A DNA stretch of 9,085 nt, taken from contig JAJBVR010000129.1 of NCBI GenBank assembly GCA_020859725.1, positions 1-9,085 on the forward strand, read 5' to 3'. The notes below the pieces were generated by a model, which saw nothing but the letters and a program-made list of their open reading frames with translations, searched no databases and had not been told where the DNA came from. Within the stretch, counting starts at the first letter, position 1. Each line of letters begins with the position of its first letter. The position numbers were made by a program, and so were the translations under genes. The stretch comes from Clostridiales bacterium (GTDB taxonomy: Bacteria > Bacillota > Clostridia > Oscillospirales > Acutalibacteraceae). Below are positions 1 to 6,857 of the stretch, piece after piece.

Positions 1-462
1 AAATCTTAAATCAGGATTTCCCACAGCGCGGATAATTTTGTTATCAATATCGCGGTTTCCCCCGAATAAATCAATCAAGCCTGTTTCTTTATTGAAAGCC
101 ATGGCGTTTACAGTAAAATCACGCCGGCTCAAATCATCCTCAATGCTGCCCACAAAATAAACCTTTTCCGGGCGGCGGTTATCAATATAATTGCCGTCTT
201 CCCTAAAGGTGGTTATTTCAAAAGGGATATTATCCAAAAAGGCGGTAACGGTGCCGTGCTTAATTCCTGTTTCAGCGAATTTTATATTATTTTTCTTCAA
301 AACGGAAACAAGCTCATTTGGTTTAGCTGAGGACGCTATATCAACGTCCCCGCCAGAAATTCCAAGGAAATAATCACGAACGCAGCCGCCTACGGCATAT
401 GCTTTAAATCCGTTTTTCGAAATCATAGATATTAATTTTTCAGCATTTTCCGAAACATTCAT
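1..462 (-). CDS. cca: tRNA CCA nucleotidyltransferase, N-terminal 154 residues (runs off the window)
   Basis: This enzyme adds or repairs the 3' CCA end of tRNAs from CTP and ATP in the cytoplasm. Reading the minus strand from ATG 462 gives 154 uninterrupted codons that run off the left edge, so the gene is partial at its 3' end. The class II nucleotidyltransferase head is clear. It has the GG-x-VRD loop at residues 25-30 (VGGCVRD), the metal-binding DxD at D39/D41 (GGDVDIA), and the RRDFTVNAMA motif at 113-122, followed by DLFGG at 131-135. The start is supported by an AGG at 471-473, 8 nt upstream of the ATG; a second Met at residue 13 is less likely. The gene diverges from the membrane-protein gene at 524, with 61 bp between the start codons. 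The tail that would separate CCA-adding enzyme from poly(A) polymerase I or an A- or CC-adding enzyme is outside the window, but the CCA enzyme is the most likely reading for a Firmicute. Confidence 0.94.
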   Translation of the reverse strand, partial: MNVSENAEKLISMISKNGFKAYAVGGCVRDYFLGISGGDVDIASSAKPNELVSVLKKNNIKFAETGIKHGTVTAFLDNIPFEITTFREDGNYIDNRRPEKVYFVGSIEDDLSRRDFTVNAMAFNKETGLIDLFGGNRDIDNKIIRAVGNPDLRF

Positions 463-492
463 ATAAATTACCTGCCAATTTTTTCTAATATT

Positions 493-521
493 ATTTTAAC
501 ATACACAGCACAATAATACAA
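493..521 (-). promoter_or_regulatory. Candidate sigma-A promoter for cca
   Basis: On the minus strand, TTGTAT (521-516) and TAAAAT (498-493) are separated by exactly 17 bp. The -10 box is preceded by TG one base upstream (TGTTAAAAT), which makes an extended -10. The -35 matches only 3 of 6 consensus bases, but the extended -10 compensates. The predicted start near 486 leaves a leader of about 24 nt carrying the AGG at 471-473. The -35 lies only 2 bp from the divergent start codon at 524. Confidence 0.45.
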
Positions 522-523
522 AT

Positions 524-913
524 ATGAGAAATTATTTATATTATACATTTATTTTTATGCTTGGCGGCCAAAGCTATTGCACGCTTGAAATAATTACAAG
601 AGGAAGAACGCATTACAGCATGTATTTTGCCGCCGGACTGATTCTTTTATTTTTAGAACTTATTTCCGCAGAAATGAAAAAGGCGCCTCTGTTTATGAAG
701 TGCCTTTTAGGAACAATATTTATAACGGCGGTTGAATTTATCTTCGGGTGCGTTTTTAACCTTAAATATAATTTTGCGGTTTGGGATTACAGCAAACAGC
801 CCTTTAATATATTAGGTCAAATCTGCCTGCCTTTTTCATTGATTTGGTTCGGAATCTGCTTTATCATTTTTAAATTGGTCATTAAAGAGGATTTTCACCG
901 CAGATTTATTTGA
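524..913 (+). CDS. Small four-helix membrane protein, putative ABC-transporter type IV (CmpB-like) family
   Basis: The 129-residue protein is mostly hydrophobic, with likely membrane segments near residues 3-22, 33-49, 55-78 and 96-122. The second half resembles the Clostridial family annotated as putative ABC-transporter type IV/CmpB (PF06541, COG4905). It shows an early E-x-x-x-RG, the E-F-x-x-G-C-x-x-N helix motif near 71-79, then WDYS (88-91), PFN, and G-Q-I-C-L-P-F-S-L-I-W. The transport function in that family name is not established, and no ATPase partner lies nearby. The ATG at 524 is the first possible start after an in-frame TAA at 497; an alternative is Met12 at 557. Neither has a recognisable Shine-Dalgarno sequence. 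This is the only complete plus-strand gene here, and its last 78 bp overlap the end of the gene at 836-1270 on the other strand. Family assignment is from memory of the motif pattern. Confidence 0.72.
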   Translation: MRNYLYYTFIFMLGGQSYCTLEIITRGRTHYSMYFAAGLILLFLELISAEMKKAPLFMKCLLGTIFITAVEFIFGCVFNLKYNFAVWDYSKQPFNILGQICLPFSLIWFGICFIIFKLVIKEDFHRRFI

Positions 914-1270
914 ATATTTATAAAGTTCTTCTCTTGCCTGCTTTATTTCATCAGCATTTAAAGCAGGCATTTCCTGTGGATAATCCCATTTATCAAAAGG
1001 ATTTTCTTTCAATATAATCATAATTCCGTTTTCATCAATTTCCCAAGGGAAAACAAGAATTTTCCTTTTATTTTTAACATAAAAAAGATTTCCCGTTCTT
1101 CCGTTTGAAATATTTTTCCAAAAAACAAGCCCTTTTGCCTGTTTCATTATCGCAAGCACCTGCTGTTCATACGACAGACGCTTAAACTGCCATCTGTTAA
1201 ACAAAGGAAGAATAACGGTTCCCAAAATTATAACTGCAAAAATTATAAGAATTATTCGGACGGCGTTCAT
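836..1270 (-). CDS. Unrecognised membrane-anchored protein, last gene of the mannosidase operon
   Basis: I do not recognise this 144-residue protein. Residues 4-23 form one strongly hydrophobic helix that looks like an uncleaved N-terminal anchor. It is followed by a basic patch (RWQFKR) and a cytoplasmic-looking soluble part of about 115 residues with mixed strands and helices (WKNISNGRTGN near 51-61, KILVFPWEID near 70-79) and a charged, probably disordered tail. It is probably real because its ATG overlaps the mannosidase stop by 4 bp (ATGA, 1267-1270). This is a classic coupling arrangement, with an AGGGA about 10 nt upstream inside the mannosidase gene. The stop is TGA at 838-836, inside the convergent plus-strand gene. 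It shares the phosphohexomutase/NFU/mannosidase transcript, but nothing in the sequence shows a function. Confidence 0.68.
   Translation of the reverse strand: MNAVRIILIIFAVIILGTVILPLFNRWQFKRLSYEQQVLAIMKQAKGLVFWKNISNGRTGNLFYVKNKRKILVFPWEIDENGIMIILKENPFDKWDYPQEMPALNADEIKQAREELYKYSNKSAVKILFNDQFKNDKADSEPNQ
935..969 (+). terminator. 11-bp hairpin just after the plus-strand membrane-protein gene, embedded in the opposing gene
   Basis: A perfect inverted repeat pairs 935-945 (TGCCTGCTTTA) with 959-969 (TAAAGCAGGCA) around a 13-nt loop. It begins 22 nt after the stop of the plus-strand gene. The sequence after it is only TTT then CC, so the U-tract is poor and intrinsic termination may be partial. 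The whole hairpin lies inside the coding region of the opposing 144-residue protein, where it encodes part of a helix (around ALNADEIKQA). It could terminate the plus transcript or simply act as a 3' stabiliser. Confidence 0.45.
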
Positions 1271-4197
1271 TGCTTTTTCATCCCTATTGTTAAAATCTCA
1301 AACGGCTTATATTCAATAACATCCGTTTCACCCTGCACATCCTCAAGCATATTGAGAAGCTTTACTTTTTTCCCAAGCTTTATACTTCCCCTTGAGCCGT
1401 TTTGCTCGGAAAGGCGAAACACAATCATTTTGCCGTTTTCACTTTCCTTAACCGCCTGAAGATAAAGCGGCTCAAAGGTTTCGCCCGTGTAAACAGCATT
1501 TGACTTAATCAGCGGCACATTATATTGAAACGCAATATTATTTATTTCAGCCTCTACCGCTCCCCTGGAATGAGGCATAATCATATAGCAGAAATTATGA
1601 TTGCCTGTATCCGAAGTAACATCCGGGCGGATCGTTGCGCGCAAAAGTGAAAGGCTTATAACATTTTCATCAAAACCCACTCCGTATTTGCCGTCGTTAA
1701 TTATTGCGATTCCGCCGTCTGTTTCCGAAATATCGCACCATTTATGCTGGCAGGTTTCAAAACAGGCCTGCTGCCACGAGGTGTTTTTATGAGTATCTCT
1801 TTCAATGAATCCCGCCGATGTATCGCACAAGGCCTTTCTTGAAAGCACGCTGCAGGAAAATTCGGCTTTGGCAAGTCTGTGTTTTTCATTCCAATCAACA
1901 ATATTTTCAACTTCAATTCCCCTGCTCTGTCTGAAGAGACGGATAATTCTGGACCAGGTTGATTTTTCTGTTTTTAAAACAGATATGAAAGACGCGCATT
2001 CATCGTCCTTTTCAAGAAGCGATAAAGGTGTTGAAGCCTGAATTTCAAATTCCTTATCTCTGTAATTCGGTAAAATGTCCCATGCGTCATAATTTCCCGG
2101 GCAATCTTCATAAATTTTAAGTTTATTAAAATCTCCGCTTACCCATTCCCGGCGAAGCTGCTTATCATATAGTGAAGAAAAAGAGCCGTCATCATTAAAC
2201 CTAACTGAATAGTAGGGAGTTTCAACGGATTTTCCTGTTTTTATCCACTCGCCGGAAAAGCTTGCTTTTCTGAGACGGGCAGATGAAAGAGCCGGGATGT
2301 TCGGTACTATCCAGTTTCCTTTTTCAAAGCGCCTTGTGGAGCTTCCGTTCTTATTGGGAACAAATGTTAAAGCATTTCTTTTAAAATTAAGAGTGTTAAA
2401 ATAACGCGAGCCTGTGCCGATAATTTTATCAAGATCACTTTCTATATCATTATAATCAGCCATAGCGTCCTCATAAACAGGATGAATATGCGAGCCCGGC
2501 AAAATATCGTGAAATTGATTTATTAAAAACTTTTTATAAAGAGCGGTAATCTTTTCCCTGTTATCATCGCCACGAAAAACGGAAAGCATTTCGGCGGTTC
2601 TGAACTTAAATTCCAAACGCCTGTTCGCGCTTTTCAGATTGCTTTTGGTAGTAAAAGTGCCTCTGTGCATTTCAAGGTAAAGCTCCCCATCCCAGGTTTC
2701 AAGCTTATCATTGTTTTTCAGATTTTTTTCAAGAAATTCGGCGCCTCCCATATGAGTACATTTGGGCATAACTGAAATTTTATCAAACCGTTTCATAAGT
2801 TCAATCATTTCTTCGGTGCAGCCAGAACCTCCGTCACCGTAGCCAAACATATTCATAGTTTGACCGCCGCTGTCCTTATCAATATAAGCCTCCCAGTTTT
2901 CCTGAATCTGGCTTGGCATATTCCAAGTTATAAAATGAGTGGGGGGCACGCATGCCAAAACCTCAGTGCCGTCTATTCCCCTCCATACAAAATTATTATG
3001 AGGGAAGCGATTAGTATCGTTCCAGGTGGACATTTTATTTGAAACAAAATAATCCACGCCGCTTTTCTTTAAAATCTGCGGCAAAATCCAGCTGTTGCCG
3101 AAAACATCGGGCAGCCAGGCGTTATTAACTGTTTTGCCAAACATTCTTTTATATGTAAGCTGACCGTAAAGGCATTGCCTTATAAGGCTTTCGGCAGACG
3201 GAACATTGCAGTCCGGCTCAACATACATTGCGCCTACCGGCTCAAACTGACCTGATGCTGCTTTTTCTTTAAGTTCTTCAAAAACCTGCGGATAGTATTT
3301 TTCAAGCGTTTCATAAACATAAGGCTGAGTGTGCGTGTACTTAAATTCAGGATACCTATCCATAAGCCTGAGCTGAATAAGCACTGTTCTTAAATTTTTC
3401 TGAACACTGTGAATCCTGCGCCAGTAATAAGCAATATCAAGATGAGAGTGAGCCACAAGCGCAACATCGCCGTTTCCTTTATAATTATTGTTTGCAAAAA
3501 CAACATTTTCAAGATATTTTGAGGCGTCCTCAATACCTGAAAGCTCATCGCCGTCAAAATCTATTAAGTTCATGGCGTTATTCAGCTCACGGTTAAGAAA
3601 ATTTCTGTAATCTTCATTAAACAAACTGCTTTTAGCTATATCAAGCAAAACCTCAAAATCCCAAACAAGGTTTTGAACGGAATGATTAACCGTGCAGATA
3701 TACGCGCCCTCAAAAATCTGGCGGCATCCCCTAACCGAAAGACTTTCGGGATTCCTTTCATCATCCGGCTTGCTTCTGTTATAACCCATCATTTCAAAAT
3801 GAAGGGTTTTTGAATCGTCAACATATGGTGAAATAAGCATTCTTTCACGGTTTGGGTCAACCCCGCCAACATATTTACCATTTACCTTAACGCAAATTTC
3901 TGCCGCCGTCTTAAGCGAAAACCAAAGTTCCTTTCCGCGCAGTTCATCAGGAATATCAACATCCGCTTTTATAAAAGCGGTACCGTCCGGAGTAAAATAC
4001 ATGTCGCCTTTTTTAAGAGGACGGTAATCATTTGCATAATACTCAAATTCCATTTCGGCAATCTGGCGTGCGTCCCTTATAAGAAGATTTTTTATTTCCC
4101 ATTTGCTGCTGTAAATATGCCTTTTAAGCCATCCGAAACGCAAATCCGTCCATTCCTCAGGCCTCATAGATCTTCTTTCAACTTTAATGTGCGCCAT
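1267..4197 (-). CDS. Cytoplasmic family 38 alpha-mannosidase
   Basis: This retaining glycoside hydrolase removes alpha-linked mannose from oligosaccharides or glycan fragments using a zinc ion. All key GH38 positions are visible in the 976-residue protein: H-S-H-L-D at 250-254 (zinc ligands H252 and D254), the nucleophile region WLPDVFGNS with D364, and the fourth zinc ligand H563 in QFHDILPGS. A GDGGSG segment lies at 454-459. The layout is a 200-residue N-terminal beta domain, the catalytic barrel (about 244-540), a helical middle domain, and C-terminal beta domains from about 650. It lacks a signal peptide, so it should act on imported substrates, as in the bacterial/MAN2C1-like branch. 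Linkage preference cannot be read from sequence. AGGGGG at 4207-4212 lies 9 nt before the ATG and runs into the stop codon of the NFU gene, 14 bp upstream. The stop overlaps the next gene by 4 bp. Confidence 0.96.
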   Translation of the reverse strand: MAHIKVERRSMRPEEWTDLRFGWLKRHIYSSKWEIKNLLIRDARQIAEMEFEYYANDYRPLKKGDMYFTPDGTAFIKADVDIPDELRGKELWFSLKTAAEICVKVNGKYVGGVDPNRERMLISPYVDDSKTLHFEMMGYNRSKPDDERNPESLSVRGCRQIFEGAYICTVNHSVQNLVWDFEVLLDIAKSSLFNEDYRNFLNRELNNAMNLIDFDGDELSGIEDASKYLENVVFANNNYKGNGDVALVAHSHLDIAYYWRRIHSVQKNLRTVLIQLRLMDRYPEFKYTHTQPYVYETLEKYYPQVFEELKEKAASGQFEPVGAMYVEPDCNVPSAESLIRQCLYGQLTYKRMFGKTVNNAWLPDVFGNSWILPQILKKSGVDYFVSNKMSTWNDTNRFPHNNFVWRGIDGTEVLACVPPTHFITWNMPSQIQENWEAYIDKDSGGQTMNMFGYGDGGSGCTEEMIELMKRFDKISVMPKCTHMGGAEFLEKNLKNNDKLETWDGELYLEMHRGTFTTKSNLKSANRRLEFKFRTAEMLSVFRGDDNREKITALYKKFLINQFHDILPGSHIHPVYEDAMADYNDIESDLDKIIGTGSRYFNTLNFKRNALTFVPNKNGSSTRRFEKGNWIVPNIPALSSARLRKASFSGEWIKTGKSVETPYYSVRFNDDGSFSSLYDKQLRREWVSGDFNKLKIYEDCPGNYDAWDILPNYRDKEFEIQASTPLSLLEKDDECASFISVLKTEKSTWSRIIRLFRQSRGIEVENIVDWNEKHRLAKAEFSCSVLSRKALCDTSAGFIERDTHKNTSWQQACFETCQHKWCDISETDGGIAIINDGKYGVGFDENVISLSLLRATIRPDVTSDTGNHNFCYMIMPHSRGAVEAEINNIAFQYNVPLIKSNAVYTGETFEPLYLQAVKESENGKMIVFRLSEQNGSRGSIKLGKKVKLLNMLEDVQGETDVIEYKPFEILTIGMKKQ

Positions 4198-4211
4198 TAA
4201 AACATTCCCCC

Positions 4212-4454
4212 TTAAACATCCTGAAAATAAGGCTTTTTGCGAACTGCATTAACTTTAACAGATTTGCCCAAATCTCTTTTTATTTCACTTTCAATCCAAT
4301 CTGTGCAGCGGTTAAGAATAAGGCATTTTGAGCATTCGCCTCTGAAAATAACGGTTAACACACCGTTTTCAAAAGAAACAAATTCTATCCATCCGCCGTC
4401 GCCCTGAAGCTTTGGCTGCAAAACGCATTCAACATAATTTTTAATTTTATTCAT
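4212..4454 (-). CDS. NifU-like (NFU) domain protein, single-domain Fe-S scaffold/carrier candidate
   Basis: NFU domains bind a transient Fe-S cluster, often at a dimer interface through a CxxC pair, and pass it to client proteins. This 80-residue protein is essentially one NFU domain. It has LQPKLQGDGGWIEFV near 12-26 (the usual L-x-P-x-L-x-x-DGG-x-x-E-x-V pattern), G-V-L-T-V-x-x-x-G, then C41-S-K-C44 and an amphipathic helix. It differs from the commonest form: the CxxC is followed by Leu rather than Pro, and there are extra cysteines at 50 and 10. C50, six residues after the CxxC, could act as an additional ligand. AAGAGG (4463-4468) sits 8 nt before the ATG and abuts the TAA stop of the phosphohexomutase gene, suggesting coupled translation. 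Its placement between two sugar enzymes gives no obvious client, and general Fe-S repair is equally possible. Confidence 0.84.
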   Translation of the reverse strand: MNKIKNYVECVLQPKLQGDGGWIEFVSFENGVLTVIFRGECSKCLILNRCTDWIESEIKRDLGKSVKVNAVRKKPYFQDV

Positions 4455-4466
4455 AACGCAAACCTC

Positions 4467-6104
4467 TTAACGATTAATAATATTGCCGATAACCTTTTTT
4501 ATCTCTGCAAGCTTTATTTCTGCCGATTCCCTGTTTTGTGATTTAATACTGTAATAAACTTTAATTTTCGGTTCTGTCCCACTTGGCCGCACAGCTATCC
4601 ACGATTCATCGTTCCAAATATATTTAATCACATTTTCACGCGGCAAATCACCAATTCCCTTTGAACAATCAATAATTTCTTTAAGATTTGTAAAAAGAGA
4701 CAAACCGTTTTCGCGGAAATAACTCATAAGGCTGTTTATTTTTTCCGCTCCATCTTTCCCTTTAAGCACAAAGGAATCCAGAGAATCCAGATAATATCCG
4801 TATTCGCTGTATATATCGTTAAGGGCGTCTATTAGTGTTTTGCCGTGCGCCTTGTGCCATGCCGCCATTTGGCAGATCAGCATTGAGGAAACAACGGCAT
4901 CCTTATCTCTTGCATGGGTTCCTACCAAATATCCGTAAGATTCCTCATACCCGATAACAAATTCCTTTTCTCCGCTTGCCTCATATTGATTTATTTTATC
5001 GCCTATATATTTAAATCCCGTTAAGGTTTCATCAACATTAAGGCCGTATTTTCTGCCTATGTTCGCCCCTAATTCAGAGGTTACAATAGTTTTGACAAGA
5101 GTTGATTTTTTATTAAGGGTATTTTTCTTCATTTCAAGCACAAACTGCACAAGCAGAGCGCCTGTTTGATTTCCCGTAAAAAGAACGTATTCGCCGTTTT
5201 TATCTTTAACGGCTATTCCTACTCTGTCACAATCAGGATCTGTTCCGAGCACTAAATCAGCGTCTGTTTCAGCCGCCTTTTCAATCGCCAAAGTAAGCGC
5301 GTCTTCTTCCTCCGGATTAGGGCTTCTTACGGTTGAAAAATTTCCGTCCGGCATTTCCTGTTCCTTAACAACGGTTACATTAAATTCCGAAATGACCCTT
5401 CTTACAGGAATATTTCCCGTTCCGTGCAGAGGTGTATAAACCACTTTTAAATCCGATTTTTTATTATACAGACTCTGGGTTTTTACGGCATCAATAAAAG
5501 CGCCAAGAGTTTCTTCACCCAGCATTGTTATATTGCTTCTGTTTTCATTACCAAAAGGAATTTTTGAAAAATCCGTTATTCTGTTTATATATCCGATTGC
5601 ATTTTCAGCATCGTCAGTGCAAAGCTGGCAACCTTTATCGTCATAGACCTTATATCCGTTATACTCCTTTGGATTGTGTGAAGCAGTTATCATAACTCCT
5701 GCGTTACAGCCAAGATAAGAAGTTGTAAAGGAAAGCGCCGGAACCGGAACAAGCATTTCATATAAAAACACCTTAAAACCGCAGTTCGCGAATATATCGG
5801 CTGCCGTTTCGGCAAAAAAGGCAGAATTATTCCGGCTGTCATAAGCAACCGCGATTTTTATTTCACCGCTGAATTTTGATTTCAGATAATCAGCCAGTCC
5901 GAGCGTGGCCTTACCCACTGTATATTTATTCATCCGGTTTGTGCCCGCTCCCATAATTCCGCGCAAGCCCCCGGTTCCGAAAGCAAGTTCTTTATAAAAT
6001 CTATCCTCAATTTCCCTTTCATTGCCGGACACAGTCAAAAGCTCCGCCTTTGTGTCGCTGTCGGCAAAGCTAAGCCATTCATTATATTTTTCTTTACAGT
6101 TCAT
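4467..6104 (-). CDS. pgcA: Phosphoglucomutase/phosphomannomutase (alpha-D-phosphohexomutase family, PgcA type)
   Basis: This enzyme interconverts hexose 1- and 6-phosphates through a phosphoserine, feeding glycolysis or UDP-/GDP-sugar synthesis in the cytoplasm. The four family signatures are intact, numbered from the ATG at 6104 (545 residues): the phosphoserine loop TASHNPKEYNGYK with S142, the Mg-binding D289-P-D291-C-D293-R loop, the sugar-specificity loop GYEESYG at 385-391, and the phosphate-binding RPSGTEPK at 506-513. GTGGLRG near 43-49 is also typical. Length and motifs match the Bacillus PgcA-type alpha-phosphoglucomutases. Glucose versus mannose preference cannot be decided here, and the mannosidase downstream makes mannose phosphates worth considering. 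I place the start at ATG 6104, not at the in-frame TTG at 6134. GGAGGG (6111-6116) lies 6 nt before the ATG, and the promoter's predicted transcription start is downstream of the TTG. It is the first gene of the four-gene operon. Confidence 0.95.
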   Translation of the reverse strand: MNCKEKYNEWLSFADSDTKAELLTVSGNEREIEDRFYKELAFGTGGLRGIMGAGTNRMNKYTVGKATLGLADYLKSKFSGEIKIAVAYDSRNNSAFFAETAADIFANCGFKVFLYEMLVPVPALSFTTSYLGCNAGVMITASHNPKEYNGYKVYDDKGCQLCTDDAENAIGYINRITDFSKIPFGNENRSNITMLGEETLGAFIDAVKTQSLYNKKSDLKVVYTPLHGTGNIPVRRVISEFNVTVVKEQEMPDGNFSTVRSPNPEEEDALTLAIEKAAETDADLVLGTDPDCDRVGIAVKDKNGEYVLFTGNQTGALLVQFVLEMKKNTLNKKSTLVKTIVTSELGANIGRKYGLNVDETLTGFKYIGDKINQYEASGEKEFVIGYEESYGYLVGTHARDKDAVVSSMLICQMAAWHKAHGKTLIDALNDIYSEYGYYLDSLDSFVLKGKDGAEKINSLMSYFRENGLSLFTNLKEIIDCSKGIGDLPRENVIKYIWNDESWIAVRPSGTEPKIKVYYSIKSQNRESAEIKLAEIKKVIGNIINR

Positions 6105-6133
6105 TTTGAACCCTCCGCAAATAAATTTATACA

Positions 6134-6162
6134 ATTATATCATTATAATTTATTTACTTCAA
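6134..6162 (-). promoter_or_regulatory. Strong sigma-A promoter of the mutase-NFU-mannosidase operon
   Basis: On the minus strand, TTGAAG (6162-6157) is followed after 17 bp by a perfect TATAAT (6139-6134) with an extended -10 (TGATATAAT). The predicted start near 6127 gives a leader of about 23 nt holding GGAGGG. There is no room for a riboswitch or leader peptide, so any control would be by operators on the DNA; I see no clear palindrome over the promoter. Confidence 0.75.
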
Positions 6163-6171
6163 TATATTATC

Positions 6172-6196
6172 AAAAAAAACGGATAAAAATCGCCCG
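6172..6196 (-). terminator. Weak terminator: small hairpin plus T8 tract after the DUF308 gene
   Basis: Immediately after the TAA of the DUF308 gene, the minus strand reads GCGGG, a 9-nt loop, TCCGT (5 bp with two G-U pairs), then eight T residues (6179-6172). The stem is poor but the U-tract is excellent. The next promoter begins 10 bp downstream, so it plausibly separates the two transcription units. Read-through into the operon is likely to be appreciable. Confidence 0.4.
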
Positions 6197-6197
6197 C

Positions 6198-6800
6198 TTA
6201 ATCATCAACATCTTTATATTCAACCTCAACCGCTTCATTTTCGTCTTTTATTGATTTAATTCTGTTTTCAATATCTTTTTGGATTTTTTTAATTTGAATA
6301 AAAGCAATAAAATCCAAAACCGAAAAGACGATTAGCCCCGCACCTATAAACTGAACTATTTTTTCCTGAGTATCAAACGGATTTGTAATGCTTACAACAC
6401 CTAATATTACAGAACATACAGAAAGCAAAACGGTAACTACCCAGGAGCGTAATCTGCTTGACGCAATATAAAAAGAATTTACCAAATTGAAAATTCCGCC
6501 CACCAGAAGGAATATTCCCAAAAAGAATATTATAACGGATATTATCTGTTTATAGGCAATACATATTATAATACCCGAAACAACGGCAATAACGGCAAGA
6601 GTAAGAGTAAAAGAGCCGTCTTTTTTTCTTAAATAATTAATTATTCCCAAAACACCGCAGGCAATAAAAACCCCGCCTACAATTATGGAGGCGTATGCCA
6701 GCATTTTATCCGGAAAAGCTATAAGAAGTATTCCTAAAATCATAGTTGCAAACGCAATAATTAAAGAATATTTTTTAATTGAAGCAAATATTTTTTTCAT
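6198..6800 (-). CDS. DUF308/HdeD-type six-helix membrane protein
   Basis: The 200-residue protein shows six hydrophobic segments near 11-29, 36-57, 65-83, 86-110, 119-139 and 147-169, then a charged cytoplasmic tail rich in Lys, Glu and Asp. The repeated pattern of paired helices ending in short Pro-containing turns (AFPD at 28-31, TNPFD at 139-143), with Gly-rich helix starts, is characteristic of the DUF308 repeat found in HdeD. HdeD is an enterobacterial protein linked to acid resistance; the function of the Gram-positive relatives is unknown. The start is set at ATG 6800, because AAAGAGGTG (6807-6815) lies 8 nt before it. The in-frame TTG at 6821 is upstream of that binding site. The gene sits alone between a terminator upstream and the operon promoter downstream, so it may be monocistronic. 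Confidence 0.82.
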   Translation of the reverse strand: MKKIFASIKKYSLIIAFATMILGILLIAFPDKMLAYASIIVGGVFIACGVLGIINYLRKKDGSFTLTLAVIAVVSGIIICIAYKQIISVIIFFLGIFLLVGGIFNLVNSFYIASSRLRSWVVTVLLSVCSVILGVVSITNPFDTQEKIVQFIGAGLIVFSVLDFIAFIQIKKIQKDIENRIKSIKDENEAVEVEYKDVDD

Positions 6801-6829
6801 CCGTAACACCTCTTTAGTCAATTAAAAGA

Positions 6830-6857
6830 AATAAGGGCGAAACTTTCCGCCCTTATT
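6830..6857 (-). terminator. Intrinsic terminator of the EF-G-like gene
   Basis: A perfect 10-bp stem, AATAAGGGCG (6830-6839) with CGCCCTTATT (6848-6857), closes an 8-nt loop. On the minus strand the 3' arm runs straight into TCTTTTAAT, so U-rich sequence follows the GC-rich stem base. It starts 6 nt after the stop codon of the EF-G-like gene and ends about 30 nt before the DUF308 start. Confidence 0.8.

Noticed and set aside
191..373. Plus-strand open frame of about 60 codons
   Set aside because: It is antisense to the conserved CCA-adding enzyme motifs and has no ribosome binding site; the minus-strand frame explains the sequence.
1601..3042. Several open frames of 60-80 codons on both strands within the mannosidase gene
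   Set aside because: They are shadows of the GH38 coding sequence with low-complexity or atypical translations and no start signals.
6104..6134. Leader peptide or riboswitch ahead of the phosphohexomutase
   Set aside because: The predicted leader is only about 23 nt, too short for either.
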